64,000 nt of DNA, taken from contig NZ_JBIWCW010000016.1 of NCBI RefSeq assembly GCF_044761665.1, forward strand, positions 9,165 through 73,164. The letters run 5' to 3'. The notes below the pieces were generated by a model. That model saw only the letters and a program-made list of their open reading frames with translations, did not search any database and was not told the DNA's origin. A program made the position numbers and the translations under genes. The first letter of the stretch is position 1. Each line of letters opens with the position of its first letter. Source of the DNA: Peribacillus sp044761665. GTDB lineage: Bacteria > Bacillota > Bacilli > Bacillales > DSM-1321. Below are positions 33,378-42,116 of the stretch, piece after piece.

Positions 33378-34099
33378 ACGTGCTCCGCTACAGGGGGAAT
33401 GAATTTATAACCTATCCCTCTTAAATTCAAGATGATCTTCGGGTGCTTCGGGTCATCTCCTAATTTTTTTCTTATCTTCGAAATATGGATGGTAACCGTC
33501 TTTTCCTCTCCGAATCCTGGTTCTTCCCATACGTGTTCATAAATTTGTGAAGTTGTGAAAATGCGATTTGGATTTTTGCAGAAAAAAGCGAGTAAATCCA
33601 ATTCCTTAGCCGTACAATCCATTTTTTTATTATTGACGGTAAGAAGCGCTTCACTGTAATTCAAGGAAAAACTACTAAAGTGATATTCTTTTGTAGCCTC
33701 TGGATTTTGTAAAGCGGATGTTTCATACATCTTCTTTCGGCGTAACAGGGCTTTCACCCTGGCAACTACTTCGAGTGTATAAAAGGGTTTGGTGATATAA
33801 TCATCGCCGCCAATGCCAAGCCCGGTCAATTTATCGAAATCACTAGAACAAGATGTGAGGAAGATGATGGGTGTATTTGTATGCTTACGAATTTCGCTGC
33901 ATAAATCGAAACCATTGAAATCTGGGAGCATGACATCCAGCAGGATTAAATCGTATGTATGTTTCTTGATTAGTTCCAAAGTTTCCTGGCCGGTCGAACT
34001 GCAGGTAATATGATGGAACCGTTCCTTCTTCAAGGTTATTTCTAATAATGTTAATATCCCCTTTTCGTCATCCACCAATAGGATTTTTTCAGGATTCAT
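33374..34099 (-). CDS. OmpR/PhoB-family response regulator
   Basis: The 241-residue protein has a receiver domain (LLVDDEKG, phospho-Asp in LILLDVMLPDFNG, Lys in YITKPF) and a winged-helix DNA-binding domain (TAKELDLLAFFCKNPNRIFTTSQIYEHVW ... VTIHISKIRKKLGDDPKHPKIILNLRGIGYKF). It forms an operon with the kinase. A direct repeat TTTACCTT/TTTACTTT with an 11-bp period, upstream of the divergent ABC operon, suits an OmpR-type dimer. Confidence 0.92.
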   Translation of the reverse strand: MNPEKILLVDDEKGILTLLEITLKKERFHHITCSSTGQETLELIKKHTYDLILLDVMLPDFNGFDLCSEIRKHTNTPIIFLTSCSSDFDKLTGLGIGGDDYITKPFYTLEVVARVKALLRRKKMYETSALQNPEATKEYHFSSFSLNYSEALLTVNNKKMDCTAKELDLLAFFCKNPNRIFTTSQIYEHVWEEPGFGEEKTVTIHISKIRKKLGDDPKHPKIILNLRGIGYKFIPPVAEHV

Positions 34100-34145
34100 C
34101 TAGTAAGTACCTCCTAAACCATATAATCACTCGGTCCTTAATTTT

Positions 34146-34168
34146 ACCATAATCTAGTATTTTATGGT
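34146..34168. promoter_or_regulatory. Inverted repeat upstream of response-regulator gene
   Basis: ACCATAA (34146-34152) and TTATGGT (34162-34168) form a 7-9-7 inverted repeat 47 bases upstream of the response regulator. Function unknown. Confidence 0.3.
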
Positions 34169-34240
34169 TAATTTCGGTTTTTTGTATTTTTTATGTATGT
34201 GTATATGTAAGTAGAAATAATACCTCTTTTTCGCTTTCAA

Positions 34241-34259
34241 TTTACCTTGATTTTACTTT
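34241..34259 (+). promoter_or_regulatory. Candidate response-regulator binding site (direct repeat)
   Basis: TTTACCTT and TTTACTTT are repeated with an 11-bp period, the spacing bound by OmpR-family dimers, and lie about where a -35 element would be for a promoter with TAAACT at 34267-34272 ahead of the ABC operon. Confidence 0.45.
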
Positions 34260-34314
34260 GGCTGTTTAAACTGAGTGTTAGGAAGAGTTAAAAGCAAGGA
34301 AGGGGAGACATGAC

Positions 34315-35190
34315 ATGGAAATGAATATAGAACATGTAACGAAGAGGTATGGATCAAAACAGGCTTTAAGTGATGTATCCATACATTTAAAATCCGGCAT
34401 CACGGGTTTATTGGGTCCGAATGGGTCGGGGAAAACCACCTTGTTGCGAATGCTAGCCACGATCGAGAAACCGACGAATGGGAGCCTCACCTGGAACGGC
34501 ATGGACATTACGAAGAAACCCGATGGATTACGAAGGGAATTGGGGTATTTACCGCAGGATTTTGGTGTGTATCCAAACATGACCCCCATAGAATTTCTTG
34601 AATACATGGCTGCGATGAAAGGGTTGAAGATGAAGTCGGCTAGAAGGAGGATTGAGGAGTTAATGGAAGCCTTGAACTTGTCTCATGACCGGAAAAGGCT
34701 TTTGGGTGGTTTTTCCGGAGGAATGAAACAGCGGGTGGGTATTGCTCAAGCTCTATTGAATGATCCCTCTTTGTTGATAGTGGATGAACCCACGGTCGGA
34801 CTCGATCCTGAGGAGCGGATTCGATTCAGGAATTTGCTATCCACTCTGTCCTCCAATCGAGTGGTCATCTTATCTACCCATATCGTTACGGACATCGAGT
34901 CCATAGCTTCAAACATAGCGGTCCTATCTAAAGGAGAGCTGGTTACATACACAACGCCAGAGGAATTAATTCTTAGTGTCGATAATAAAGTGTGGAACTG
35001 TATAATCCCGGCCTCTAGCCTCCAGGAAGTACAGAATCGCTACTCCATCAGCAGTGCCGTTCACAGAAGTGACGGGGTTCATGCACGAATCGTTTCCGCC
35101 AAAAGGCCGAGCGTGGATGCGACTTCTTTGCCTTCTTCACTAGAGGATGCCTATCTGCATTGCATTTCTACAATGGGAGTAAAACAATGA
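34315..35190 (+). CDS. ABC transporter ATP-binding protein
   Basis: The 291-residue ATPase has Walker A GPNGSGKTT, Q-loop YLPQDFGVYP, signature FSGGMKQRVGIAQ, Walker B LLIVDEPTVGLDPEE and H-switch STHI. It is an exporter-type (DrrA/CcmA-like) subunit with a C-terminal extension (residues 215-291). The stop overlaps the permease ATG by four bases. Together with the permease and the DUF4097 lipoprotein it forms a three-gene operon facing a two-component system. Confidence 0.9.
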   Translation: MEMNIEHVTKRYGSKQALSDVSIHLKSGITGLLGPNGSGKTTLLRMLATIEKPTNGSLTWNGMDITKKPDGLRRELGYLPQDFGVYPNMTPIEFLEYMAAMKGLKMKSARRRIEELMEALNLSHDRKRLLGGFSGGMKQRVGIAQALLNDPSLLIVDEPTVGLDPEERIRFRNLLSTLSSNRVVILSTHIVTDIESIASNIAVLSKGELVTYTTPEELILSVDNKVWNCIIPASSLQEVQNRYSISSAVHRSDGVHARIVSAKRPSVDATSLPSSLEDAYLHCISTMGVKQ

Positions 35191-36812
35191 ATTCTACATT
35201 CGGTTCCTACTTTTATCTTGTGAAAAATAATTTGATAAAGCAGACGAGAAGCTATCCATTTCTTATTGTCATTGGAATGAGCATTTTCATTGGCTTTGCC
35301 TGTGTGCCCGATGCCACAGCAGGCTATGAGGTTTTCTATATTGGTGGGGTCCGGGGTCTTTATAACTCAGCATGGCTAGGAGGCATGGTTGCCATGCTCT
35401 CCACGTTGCTTCTCTGGCTTTTTGGTTTCTATTTGTTAAGAAATCAAGTTTCGGAGGATTACAGGCTTAAAGTCGGACAGATTATTGCATCGACACCAAT
35501 TAGTAACATGCGCTATATCTCGAGCAAGGTCCTTTCCCATTTCCTTTTGTTAATAGTAATCGAGTCCATTACGGTAGTGGCGTTTATGGCTATGCAGCTT
35601 TTGCGCGGGGAGGAATACCACATTCAGGTCTGGGGATATTTCGCGCCATTCCTATTCATCGCTCTTCCTTCACTCCTAGTGCTTGCTGCATTATCGGTCT
35701 TTTTTGATGTAGCTCCTGGATTGAAGGGTGTGGTCGGAAACATTCTATTTTTCTTCCTTTGGATTTTTTTTAGTGTTATCTCGATAGCGAGTCCGAACAG
35801 TTTTTGGGACCTGTATGGACTCGACTCCATTCGTTCCGATATGGTCGAAGAAGCAGCGACTCAATATGAGTTCATTAAAGATGGCGAGGAGGGAGGAAGT
35901 TTCGGGTATTATCCGGTGGAAGAGAAAATAGCGACGTTTGTCTGGCAAGGTGTTGAATGGGATTCACATATTTTGCTGCAAAGGTTCATTTGGTTAGGGA
36001 TTGCAATCATCGTTACCATGTTATCGGCTATGTTGTTCAGCCGTTTCAAGAACGAGAAGCGAAACAGTCAAGAAGGGAAGGTGCTGTTATTCGAATCGAA
36101 AAGAAAGCAGGAGACAAACGTGCATCTAAATCAGGTCCCTCAATTATCGCCGGTGGAAAAAGATAAACAAGTCTCTCTTTCAAGGCTAGTTAAAGCCGAA
36201 TTGCAAATCATGCTTAAGGGTCACTCGATTTGGTGGTATTTGGTTGCGATAGGGATGGTGGCAGGGAGTTTTCTTCTTCCATTAGATCAAATTAGAAGCT
36301 GGCTTCCCGCTATAATGGTATTCCCTATAGCCATGTGGTCACAAATGGGGACAAGGGAAAAATATTATTTTACTCAAGAACTCATCTTTGCCAGCTGCCC
36401 GCCTTTGTATAAATTCTTTGCAGTCTGGATCTCGGGAGTTCTTGTGACCTTACTGGTATCGATTGGGGCTATCGTTCATTTTTTAATCGATGGAGAGCTC
36501 TCCTTATTTTATTCGTGGATGACTGGTGTTTTCTTCATTCCGACAATCGGATTGGCTCTTGGGGTTTGGAGTGGATCCCGGAAATTATTTGAGGTCATTT
36601 ATATGCTTTGGTGGTATCTAGGACCTGTGAATGATATTCCGTATCTTGACTTTTTAGGCGTATCGACAAGTTACAACGGGTTTTACCTCAGCTTGACTCT
36701 TGTCCTATTAGGTATCACGATCGTTTTACAACTAGTAAAAACGGGTCATCTCCGTTCAGGATTTAAGAAGGTCATGGTAGAAAAAGAATATTCAAATGGA
36801 GGAATTCGATGA
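35187..36812 (+). CDS. ABC transporter permease, ABC-2 type
   Basis: The 541-residue membrane protein has about 12 TM segments in two halves separated by a charged region (around residues 290-340, RFKNEKRNSQEGKVLLFESKRKQETN). The start at 35187 (MNSTFGSYFYLVKNNLIKQTRSYPF) overlaps the ATPase stop; the upstream in-frame ATG at 35160 lies inside the ATPase and lacks a ribosome site. Substrate unknown; the pairing with DUF4097 and a short-loop kinase suggests envelope or antimicrobial-peptide stress, by analogy only. Confidence 0.85.
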   Translation: MNSTFGSYFYLVKNNLIKQTRSYPFLIVIGMSIFIGFACVPDATAGYEVFYIGGVRGLYNSAWLGGMVAMLSTLLLWLFGFYLLRNQVSEDYRLKVGQIIASTPISNMRYISSKVLSHFLLLIVIESITVVAFMAMQLLRGEEYHIQVWGYFAPFLFIALPSLLVLAALSVFFDVAPGLKGVVGNILFFFLWIFFSVISIASPNSFWDLYGLDSIRSDMVEEAATQYEFIKDGEEGGSFGYYPVEEKIATFVWQGVEWDSHILLQRFIWLGIAIIVTMLSAMLFSRFKNEKRNSQEGKVLLFESKRKQETNVHLNQVPQLSPVEKDKQVSLSRLVKAELQIMLKGHSIWWYLVAIGMVAGSFLLPLDQIRSWLPAIMVFPIAMWSQMGTREKYYFTQELIFASCPPLYKFFAVWISGVLVTLLVSIGAIVHFLIDGELSLFYSWMTGVFFIPTIGLALGVWSGSRKLFEVIYMLWWYLGPVNDIPYLDFLGVSTSYNGFYLSLTLVLLGITIVLQLVKTGHLRSGFKKVMVEKEYSNGGIR

Positions 36813-37600
36813 GAAATTTAAATAGAAGGTTCATGTTTATCCTAACTGTTGCAATGTTATGCGTTTTCATGGCGGCATGTGGTTCAGATTCTACTTCTGA
36901 CGTAGAAGCCAAGACATTCGATGCAGAGGAAATAGAGGAAATCTTCGTTACAACCGATGGGCAAAATATCGAAATGCGACCATCCGATAATGAGAAAGTG
37001 AAAGTAAGCGAGAAGGCAGGAAAGGAAGTCCCGATAACGTTGGAAGGAAATGTTCTCACAGTTGACCTTGAAGGATCATCGAGTTTAATCAATTTTAAGA
37101 CAGACACATTATATGTTGAAGTCCCGAGGAAAATCTTTAAGGAAATTAACCTAAATACGACGTCCGGCAAAATATCCGGGAAGGAAATAACCGCAGAAGA
37201 ATTAATAGTGACGGCCGATTCCGGTCAAATTGACATCAATGGCTTTGAAGGGAAGAAGATCGCAGGGGAAATCGTTGCTGGGGATATGAACTTAAAAAAG
37301 ATAGAAGGGAATTTCAACCTTACTAACGATACTGGGGACATCGATATCTCATATAAAGGAGCATTGGAAGAAGATAGTACCATTACTACGCATTCAGGCA
37401 AGGTAGTCATGAAATTTGAGAGTAAACCAAATTCTTTAAAGGTGGAGGCTTCGACAGGGTCAGGAAAAATCAAGAATTCCTTATTTTCTTCAGAAGAACT
37501 GAAGGTGGAAGGGGGGAAAAGTATATTGAATGGCATACTAGGTTCAGGCGGGGCAACTCTATCAGTCCAATCAGCTTCCGGTACGATTTATATAGATTAA
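36809..37600 (+). CDS. DUF4097-type lipoprotein
   Basis: The 263-residue protein has a lipoprotein signal (FILTVAMLCVFMAACG) and then repeated short beta strands of the DUF4097 kind: VEVPRKIFKEINLNTTSGKISGKEI, VTADSGQIDINGFEGKKI, NLTNDTGDIDISYKG, ITTHSGKVVMKF, SASGTIYID. Such right-handed beta-stack domains are common near envelope-stress regulators. The ATG overlaps the permease stop; AAATGGAGG is the ribosome site. It is the last gene of the operon. Confidence 0.85.
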   Translation: MRNLNRRFMFILTVAMLCVFMAACGSDSTSDVEAKTFDAEEIEEIFVTTDGQNIEMRPSDNEKVKVSEKAGKEVPITLEGNVLTVDLEGSSSLINFKTDTLYVEVPRKIFKEINLNTTSGKISGKEITAEELIVTADSGQIDINGFEGKKIAGEIVAGDMNLKKIEGNFNLTNDTGDIDISYKGALEEDSTITTHSGKVVMKFESKPNSLKVEASTGSGKIKNSLFSSEELKVEGGKSILNGILGSGGATLSVQSASGTIYID

Positions 37601-37607
37601 GACTAGG

Positions 37608-37646
37608 AAACCTAATGACTCTTAAAAGAGTGTTAGGTTTTTTTGT
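37608..37646 (+). terminator. Terminator after the DUF4097 gene
   Basis: Arms AAACCTAA/TTAGGTTT plus ACTCTT/AAGAGT (37608-37640, slightly bulged) are followed by seven T's. Confidence 0.85.
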
Positions 37647-37773
37647 GTAAATTGACAAAATATTATGAAGAATATGGTAATATTGGTATAGGACTTTATA
37701 CTCTTAATTGACAAAAGATGTAAGGATGATGGTTAGGGACAAAGAAGATATAAAACGACTTGGGGGATGCTAC

Positions 37774-39462
37774 ATGAAATTATCTGTATCAAAAAAACTA
37801 TGGGGTAGTTTTTTGTCTTTGCTTTTATTTTTATTGGCCATGGGGGCTGTCTATTTATTGATTATTAGTCATTTAAATAGCCAGTATAAGTTATTATTGG
37901 ATGATCGTGTGAAAAAGACCCAGCTTGTAGATGAACTGATCATCAATCAGCAAGATTATTCCAATGATATCCGTGGGTATATGATTTATGTAGATTCTAA
38001 GTATTTAGAAGGAAGATCAGAAAAAAATGATTTATTTGAAGAACGATATAAAGAATTAGGAAAGAAAATTAATCTTAAAGAAGACCGAGTCCTATTGGAA
38101 CAAGTATATAAATCGAAACAGGAATATACGGATCTTGCAGAGGAAATAATCTTGAACGTGCAGAAGGAGAAAAATCAGGAAGCATTGGTTATCGCGAAGC
38201 AGGCAAGTGTACTGGAAGAAACGATCATCAATTTGGCAACACAGTTAAGTGAGAACCAAAAAGTGTATATGAAAGAGAAACGCAAGGAGATAGATATGTT
38301 GGTGAAGGACATGCAGCTCATCATCACGTTGGTCATCATCGGAGGGTTCGTACTTAGCATCGTTATGCCGACTATCTTGAGCCGTAGTATTTCCCTTCCT
38401 GTTCGGAAGCTTACAGATGCAATTGGACAGGTTGCAGGCGGTGACCTCCAAGTGGAAGACGTACAGGTTCGAAACAGAGATGAGATTGGGGAGATGGCCG
38501 GCGCCTTCAATAAGATGGTCAAAGAACTGAAGTCGATTGTGGCGAGTATGAGGGATTCCTCGACACAGCTTGCCGTCCAAGCAGAACAAATGTCGGCGAG
38601 TTCCGAGGAAAGCCTGGCATCTTCGGAGATGGTCGCAACAACGGCAGAGGATAATATGCAGGGAACGAATCAGCAGGTTGTCATAATCGAGGATTCAGTC
38701 AATTCCATGAATGAAATGGCTGCAGCGGTAGGAAGGATTACAGAGAGTAATGTCGACATGCTTCAATCGGCTGAAACGGTGAATTCGCTCGTGCAAGAAG
38801 GTGCGTCCAGCATGAATGCCGTGACAAAGGAAATGAATAATATCAACGCTACCATTCAAGATTCAGCGAGCATCATGGAAGTGATGGCGAGTCATTCAAG
38901 TGATATTCAAAGGGTGACAGCTTTGATCACGGACATTTCCGATCAAACGAACTTACTCTCCTTGAATGCGGCCATCGAGGCTGCCCGTGCTGGTGAGCAT
39001 GGAAAAGGTTTTGCTGTAGTGGCTGATGAAGTCCGGAAACTGGCTGAGCAATCGAAACGGTCCGCTTCCGAGATTGCAAACATGGTCTGTATGATTCAAG
39101 ATGCTACCAAAAAAGGCGTTGAATCCATCAAGATCGGAACCGAGAAAGCGGTAGATGGACTGGTGGCTTCTGAAAATTCATTACAGATGTTCGAACAAAT
39201 CAAAGTTGCAGTCGGAGAGGTAAGCGAACGGGTGGAATCGGCATCCATTGCTATCGATGAAATTCAAGCGATGACCGAAGAAGTGGCAGCAGGTTCCTTA
39301 TCCATCAAAGAAATTGCGGTCTCGGCTGCCGAACGTGCCCATGATACCAGTGCAGCAACCGAAGAACAGTTGGCTGCGAATGAACAAATTACCACTGGGG
39401 CCCAATCACTAGCATCCTTGGCTGAAAGGCTGCAAAAAGAAGTGAGTCATTTTAAGATTTAA
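37774..39462 (+). CDS. Methyl-accepting chemotaxis protein
   Basis: The 562-residue receptor has a TM helix near residues 10-32, a four-helix-bundle type periplasmic domain, a second TM (LIITLVIIGGFVLSIVMPTIL, about 178-200), a HAMP domain (SLPVRKLTDAIGQVAGGDLQ...) and a long signalling domain whose hairpin tip reads ISDQTNLLSLNAAIEAARAGEHGKGFAVVADEVRKLAEQS. The start at 37774 follows TTGGGGGATG; the frame is open from a TTG at 37708 but the added residues are highly charged and precede the TM helix unusually far. Ligand unknown. Confidence 0.9.
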   Translation: MKLSVSKKLWGSFLSLLLFLLAMGAVYLLIISHLNSQYKLLLDDRVKKTQLVDELIINQQDYSNDIRGYMIYVDSKYLEGRSEKNDLFEERYKELGKKINLKEDRVLLEQVYKSKQEYTDLAEEIILNVQKEKNQEALVIAKQASVLEETIINLATQLSENQKVYMKEKRKEIDMLVKDMQLIITLVIIGGFVLSIVMPTILSRSISLPVRKLTDAIGQVAGGDLQVEDVQVRNRDEIGEMAGAFNKMVKELKSIVASMRDSSTQLAVQAEQMSASSEESLASSEMVATTAEDNMQGTNQQVVIIEDSVNSMNEMAAAVGRITESNVDMLQSAETVNSLVQEGASSMNAVTKEMNNINATIQDSASIMEVMASHSSDIQRVTALITDISDQTNLLSLNAAIEAARAGEHGKGFAVVADEVRKLAEQSKRSASEIANMVCMIQDATKKGVESIKIGTEKAVDGLVASENSLQMFEQIKVAVGEVSERVESASIAIDEIQAMTEEVAAGSLSIKEIAVSAAERAHDTSAATEEQLAANEQITTGAQSLASLAERLQKEVSHFKI

Positions 39463-39476
39463 AAATAGGATCAGTA

Positions 39477-39512
39477 CCCGAACGAGGATTATTATCTCGT
39501 TCGGGTTTTTTC
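39477..39512 (+). terminator. Terminator after MCP gene
   Basis: A perfect 10-bp stem CCCGAACGAG/CTCGTTCGGG (39477-39486 with 39496-39505) and a T6 tail. Confidence 0.9.
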
Positions 39513-39580
39513 TTGATAGACACGAAGGTGATGAATCAGTAGATAGAATAGAAAGGCTAACAGCATAGCGCTGCCATGAT

Positions 39581-39617
39581 AAAAAAAAGGACCATGCGAA
39601 TTTCGCTTGGTCCTTTT
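39581..39617 (-). terminator. Terminator after pckA
   Basis: A 10-bp stem (39585-39594 with 39608-39617) is followed on the minus strand by eight T's, 11 bases past the pckA stop. Confidence 0.9.
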
Positions 39618-39627
39618 GTATCCTAGG

Positions 39628-41211
39628 TTATGCAATTGGTCCGCCAAGTTCTTCAATTTCATTTGGTACGCTACCGAATTTTTTAAAGTTGGCACGGAAT
39701 TGTGCTGCCAAGTCTTTTGCTGACTCTGTATACGCAGCAGGATCTTCCCACGTCTTGATTGGTTGAAGCACTTCGTCAGGAACACCAGGAACATGAAGCG
39801 GAATGTTCAAGCCGAAGATATCGTCTTTAATGGTTTCGATGTTGGCCAATTCGCCCTCAAGTGCCGCTTGGATCATGGCACGAGTGTAAGCAAGCTTCAT
39901 ACGGCTTCCAGTTCCGTACGCTCCGCCAGTCCATCCTGTGTTGACCAGGTACACTTTTGCATCATGCTCGTCGATTTTTTCCCCGAGCATTTCAGCATAG
40001 CGTTGTGCAGGAAGTGGTAGGAAAGGTGAACCGAAGCATGTCGAGAAGGTTGCTTCAGGAGACGTCACTCCTCTTTCTGTACCAGCCAATTTACTAGTGT
40101 ATCCGCTCAAGAAGTGGAACATGGCTTGCTCTTTAGAAAGTTTGCTGATTGGAGGCAGTACGCCGGAAGCATCAGCTGTTAAGAAAATGATGGTATTCGG
40201 GTGTCCCGCGATGCTTGGATTCACGATGTTGTCAATCGCTTGCATTTGGTATGCGGCACGCGTGTTTTCCGTTAACGAGCTATCATCGTAATCCGCTTCG
40301 CGTGTATCGGGATCTACCACTACATTTTCCAATACCGCGCCGAAACGAATGGCGTCGAAAATCTGTGGTTCCTTTTCACGTGAAAGGTTGATGGTCTTTG
40401 CGTAGCACCCACCCTCGATGTTGAATACACCGTTAGAAGACCAGCCGTGTTCGTCATCACCGATCAGTTTACGGTTCGTGTCGGCAGATAAAGTGGTTTT
40501 ACCAGTACCGGACAATCCGAAGAATAAAGCGACATCGCCTTCACGACCTACGTTTGCCGAGCAATGCATCGGAAGGATTTCTTCTTCCGGAAGTAGGTAG
40601 TTCATGATGGAGAAAATCGATTTTTTCATTTCACCTGCATATTCGGTTCCGCCGATCAGGATCGTACGGCGTTCGAATGAGACCATGATGAACGTTTCGG
40701 ATTTAGTCCCGTCGACTTCTGGATTGGCTTTGAAATTAGGTGCTGAAAGGATCGTGAATTCTGCTTCGTGCCCTCTCAATTCCTCTTCGTTCGGACGGAT
40801 GAACAAAGTATGAGCAAAAAGGTTATGCCAAGCATATTCATTTACAACTCGGATGGGAAGGCGTGATGATTCGTCCGCACCAGCGAAGCCTTTGAACACA
40901 AAGATTTCTTCTTTAGCTTTTAGGTAGTCCACTACTTTGCTATATAGTTTATTGAAGACTTCTTCGGAAATCGGCTGGTTCACTGGACCCCAGTCAATTT
41001 TGTCCTTTACGGAAGCTTCTTCTACAATATATTTATCTTTAGGTGAACGGCCCGTGTATTTGCCAGTTTCAGCTTTTACTGCGCCAGTTGAAGTTAAAAC
41101 GCCTTCATTTCTGCTTAATACTTTTTCAACTAATTGAGGAACTGAGAGCTGAGTTTGCACATTATTCCCTGCTAATAATTGGTGTAACTCATTAACGTCA
41201 ACAGAATTCAT
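39628..41211 (-). CDS. pckA: ATP-dependent phosphoenolpyruvate carboxykinase
   Basis: PckA makes phosphoenolpyruvate from oxaloacetate and ATP, the entry step of gluconeogenesis. The 527-residue protein has the kinase-1a P-loop GLSGTGKTTLSAD, the preceding LPMHCSANVG, the RxNEYAWHNLF and the SEIYNY-like KLAGTERG segments, all typical. Length equals the B. subtilis enzyme as recalled. It is divergent from metK. The promoter region carries a CcpN-like box and a long palindrome, fitting repression by glucose. Confidence 0.97.
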   Translation of the reverse strand: MNSVDVNELHQLLAGNNVQTQLSVPQLVEKVLSRNEGVLTSTGAVKAETGKYTGRSPKDKYIVEEASVKDKIDWGPVNQPISEEVFNKLYSKVVDYLKAKEEIFVFKGFAGADESSRLPIRVVNEYAWHNLFAHTLFIRPNEEELRGHEAEFTILSAPNFKANPEVDGTKSETFIMVSFERRTILIGGTEYAGEMKKSIFSIMNYLLPEEEILPMHCSANVGREGDVALFFGLSGTGKTTLSADTNRKLIGDDEHGWSSNGVFNIEGGCYAKTINLSREKEPQIFDAIRFGAVLENVVVDPDTREADYDDSSLTENTRAAYQMQAIDNIVNPSIAGHPNTIIFLTADASGVLPPISKLSKEQAMFHFLSGYTSKLAGTERGVTSPEATFSTCFGSPFLPLPAQRYAEMLGEKIDEHDAKVYLVNTGWTGGAYGTGSRMKLAYTRAMIQAALEGELANIETIKDDIFGLNIPLHVPGVPDEVLQPIKTWEDPAAYTESAKDLAAQFRANFKKFGSVPNEIEELGGPIA

Positions 41212-41252
41212 ATATGAGATACCATCCTTTGTATAAGTTTTATATTACAATT

Positions 41253-41263
41253 AGTATAACACA
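41253..41263 (-). promoter_or_regulatory. CcpN-like box overlapping the pckA -10
   Basis: On the minus strand TGTGTTATACT fits the CcpN consensus TRTGHYATAYW as I remember it, and contains the extended -10 TGTTATACT of the likely pckA promoter (-35 near TAGACT). In B. subtilis CcpN represses pckA and gapB during growth on glucose. Confidence 0.55.
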
Positions 41264-41266
41264 TTA

Positions 41267-41292
41267 GATTAAATAGTCTATACTATTTAATC
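41267..41292. promoter_or_regulatory. Perfect 10-6-10 palindrome in the pckA promoter region
   Basis: GATTAAATAG (41267-41276) and CTATTTAATC (41283-41292) are exact inverted copies around TCTATA. They cover the probable -35 of pckA. On the plus strand the arms are followed by GTTTTTT, so a terminator-like role against upstream-directed transcription is also possible. Confidence 0.6.
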
Positions 41293-41740
41293 GTTTTTTG
41301 TGAATGATTAGAGATTAGTCACAGTAATCAATTTTTTTATTTATATGAGTAACCTAGTGTTTAATGCCGGCATATACTTGCAGTGAGTCATCCTGGATGA
41401 TGGTCAACAGAAAAGTTGTATCAACAGGAAGACAATCTTATGGTAGTCAATCTTGGTTGTGAGAAACGAATGCCGCCGTAAAAAAATGGGGTCTATCTTG
41501 GATTAACGAAAATTTTCATTTATATAGGAAGAAACGAAGTGAAGGACCATATATGAAAAGGAAAAAGGGATAAATATATGGTTTCAATCGTGCTCGTGCT
41601 TTTGACCGAGTTATCCACCGATAGTCTATGGTCTGGCCTTCCAGTCTATTCTCTTTAAGAATACTATTTATAGATCGGCTATGCCATAAAAAAAGTTTTT
41701 TTATTTTTTCAATGGGGAAAATGTTCTTTTTAGAAAAACA

Positions 41741-41770
41741 TTGACAAATTCAGGCTAAATGCGATAGTAT
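41741..41770 (+). promoter_or_regulatory. metK promoter
   Basis: TTGACA (41741-41746), 18 bp, TAGTAT (41765-41770), placing the start a few bases before the S-box RNA. The stretch 41300-41740 holds no gene I can support. Confidence 0.7.
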
Positions 41771-41785
41771 CTAAAATTGTACGGA

Positions 41786-41952
41786 TTCTCTTATCCCGAG
41801 TTGGTGGAGGGACAGGCCCTTTGAAACCCAGCAACCTGCCATATTGAACTTGGCCCAAAGATCAATCGCCGAAAATAAAGCGATGATTCTTCAAGGAATT
41901 GTGGTGATGGTGCTAACCTGAGCAAGGTAAAAACCCTTGAACGATAAGAGTG
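41786..41952 (+). ncRNA. SAM riboswitch (S box) upstream of metK
   Basis: The leader opens with CTCTTATC...GTTGGTGGAGGGACAGGCCC, continues with TGAAACCCAGCAACC, then GGTGCTAACCTGAGCAAGG, and closes with GATAAGAG, which pairs with the opening CTCTTATC (P1). This is the canonical S-box core. SAM binding would favour the terminator that follows and lower SAM synthetase expression. Confidence 0.96.
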
Positions 41953-41975
41953 AAAGGATAGATGATAGAATTTTT

Positions 41976-42018
41976 AAACCTTTCCTCATTACCCAGGGAA
42001 GGTTTTTGTGTTTTTTTC
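41976..42018 (+). terminator. Riboswitch-controlled terminator of metK
   Basis: The arms AAACCTTTCC (41976-41985) and GGAAGGTTT (41997-42005, one bulge) are followed by TTGTGTTTTTTT. It is the expression platform of the S box. Confidence 0.8.
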
Positions 42019-42116
42019 ATGAATTCTGTGTCTATGATTGAAACTAATAAGGGAAACGAGTTCCGTAAAAATCAGGCTTATGCCTACAACATACTAACTT
42101 CCAAGGAGGAAATAAG

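Noticed and set aside
36772..37170. 132-residue minus-strand ORF opposite the DUF4097 lipoprotein
   Set aside because: Shadow of a lipoprotein gene with a clear signal peptide and ATGA coupling on the plus strand.
39492..39794. 100-residue minus-strand ORF at the end of pckA
   Set aside because: It runs through the pckA terminator and out of frame inside pckA; only the last 24 residues are hydrophobic and no ribosome site precedes them.
41578..41658. 26-residue leader-peptide-like ORF between pckA and metK
   Set aside because: It has an AAGGGA site but lies upstream of the metK promoter, has no clear purpose and no conserved features.
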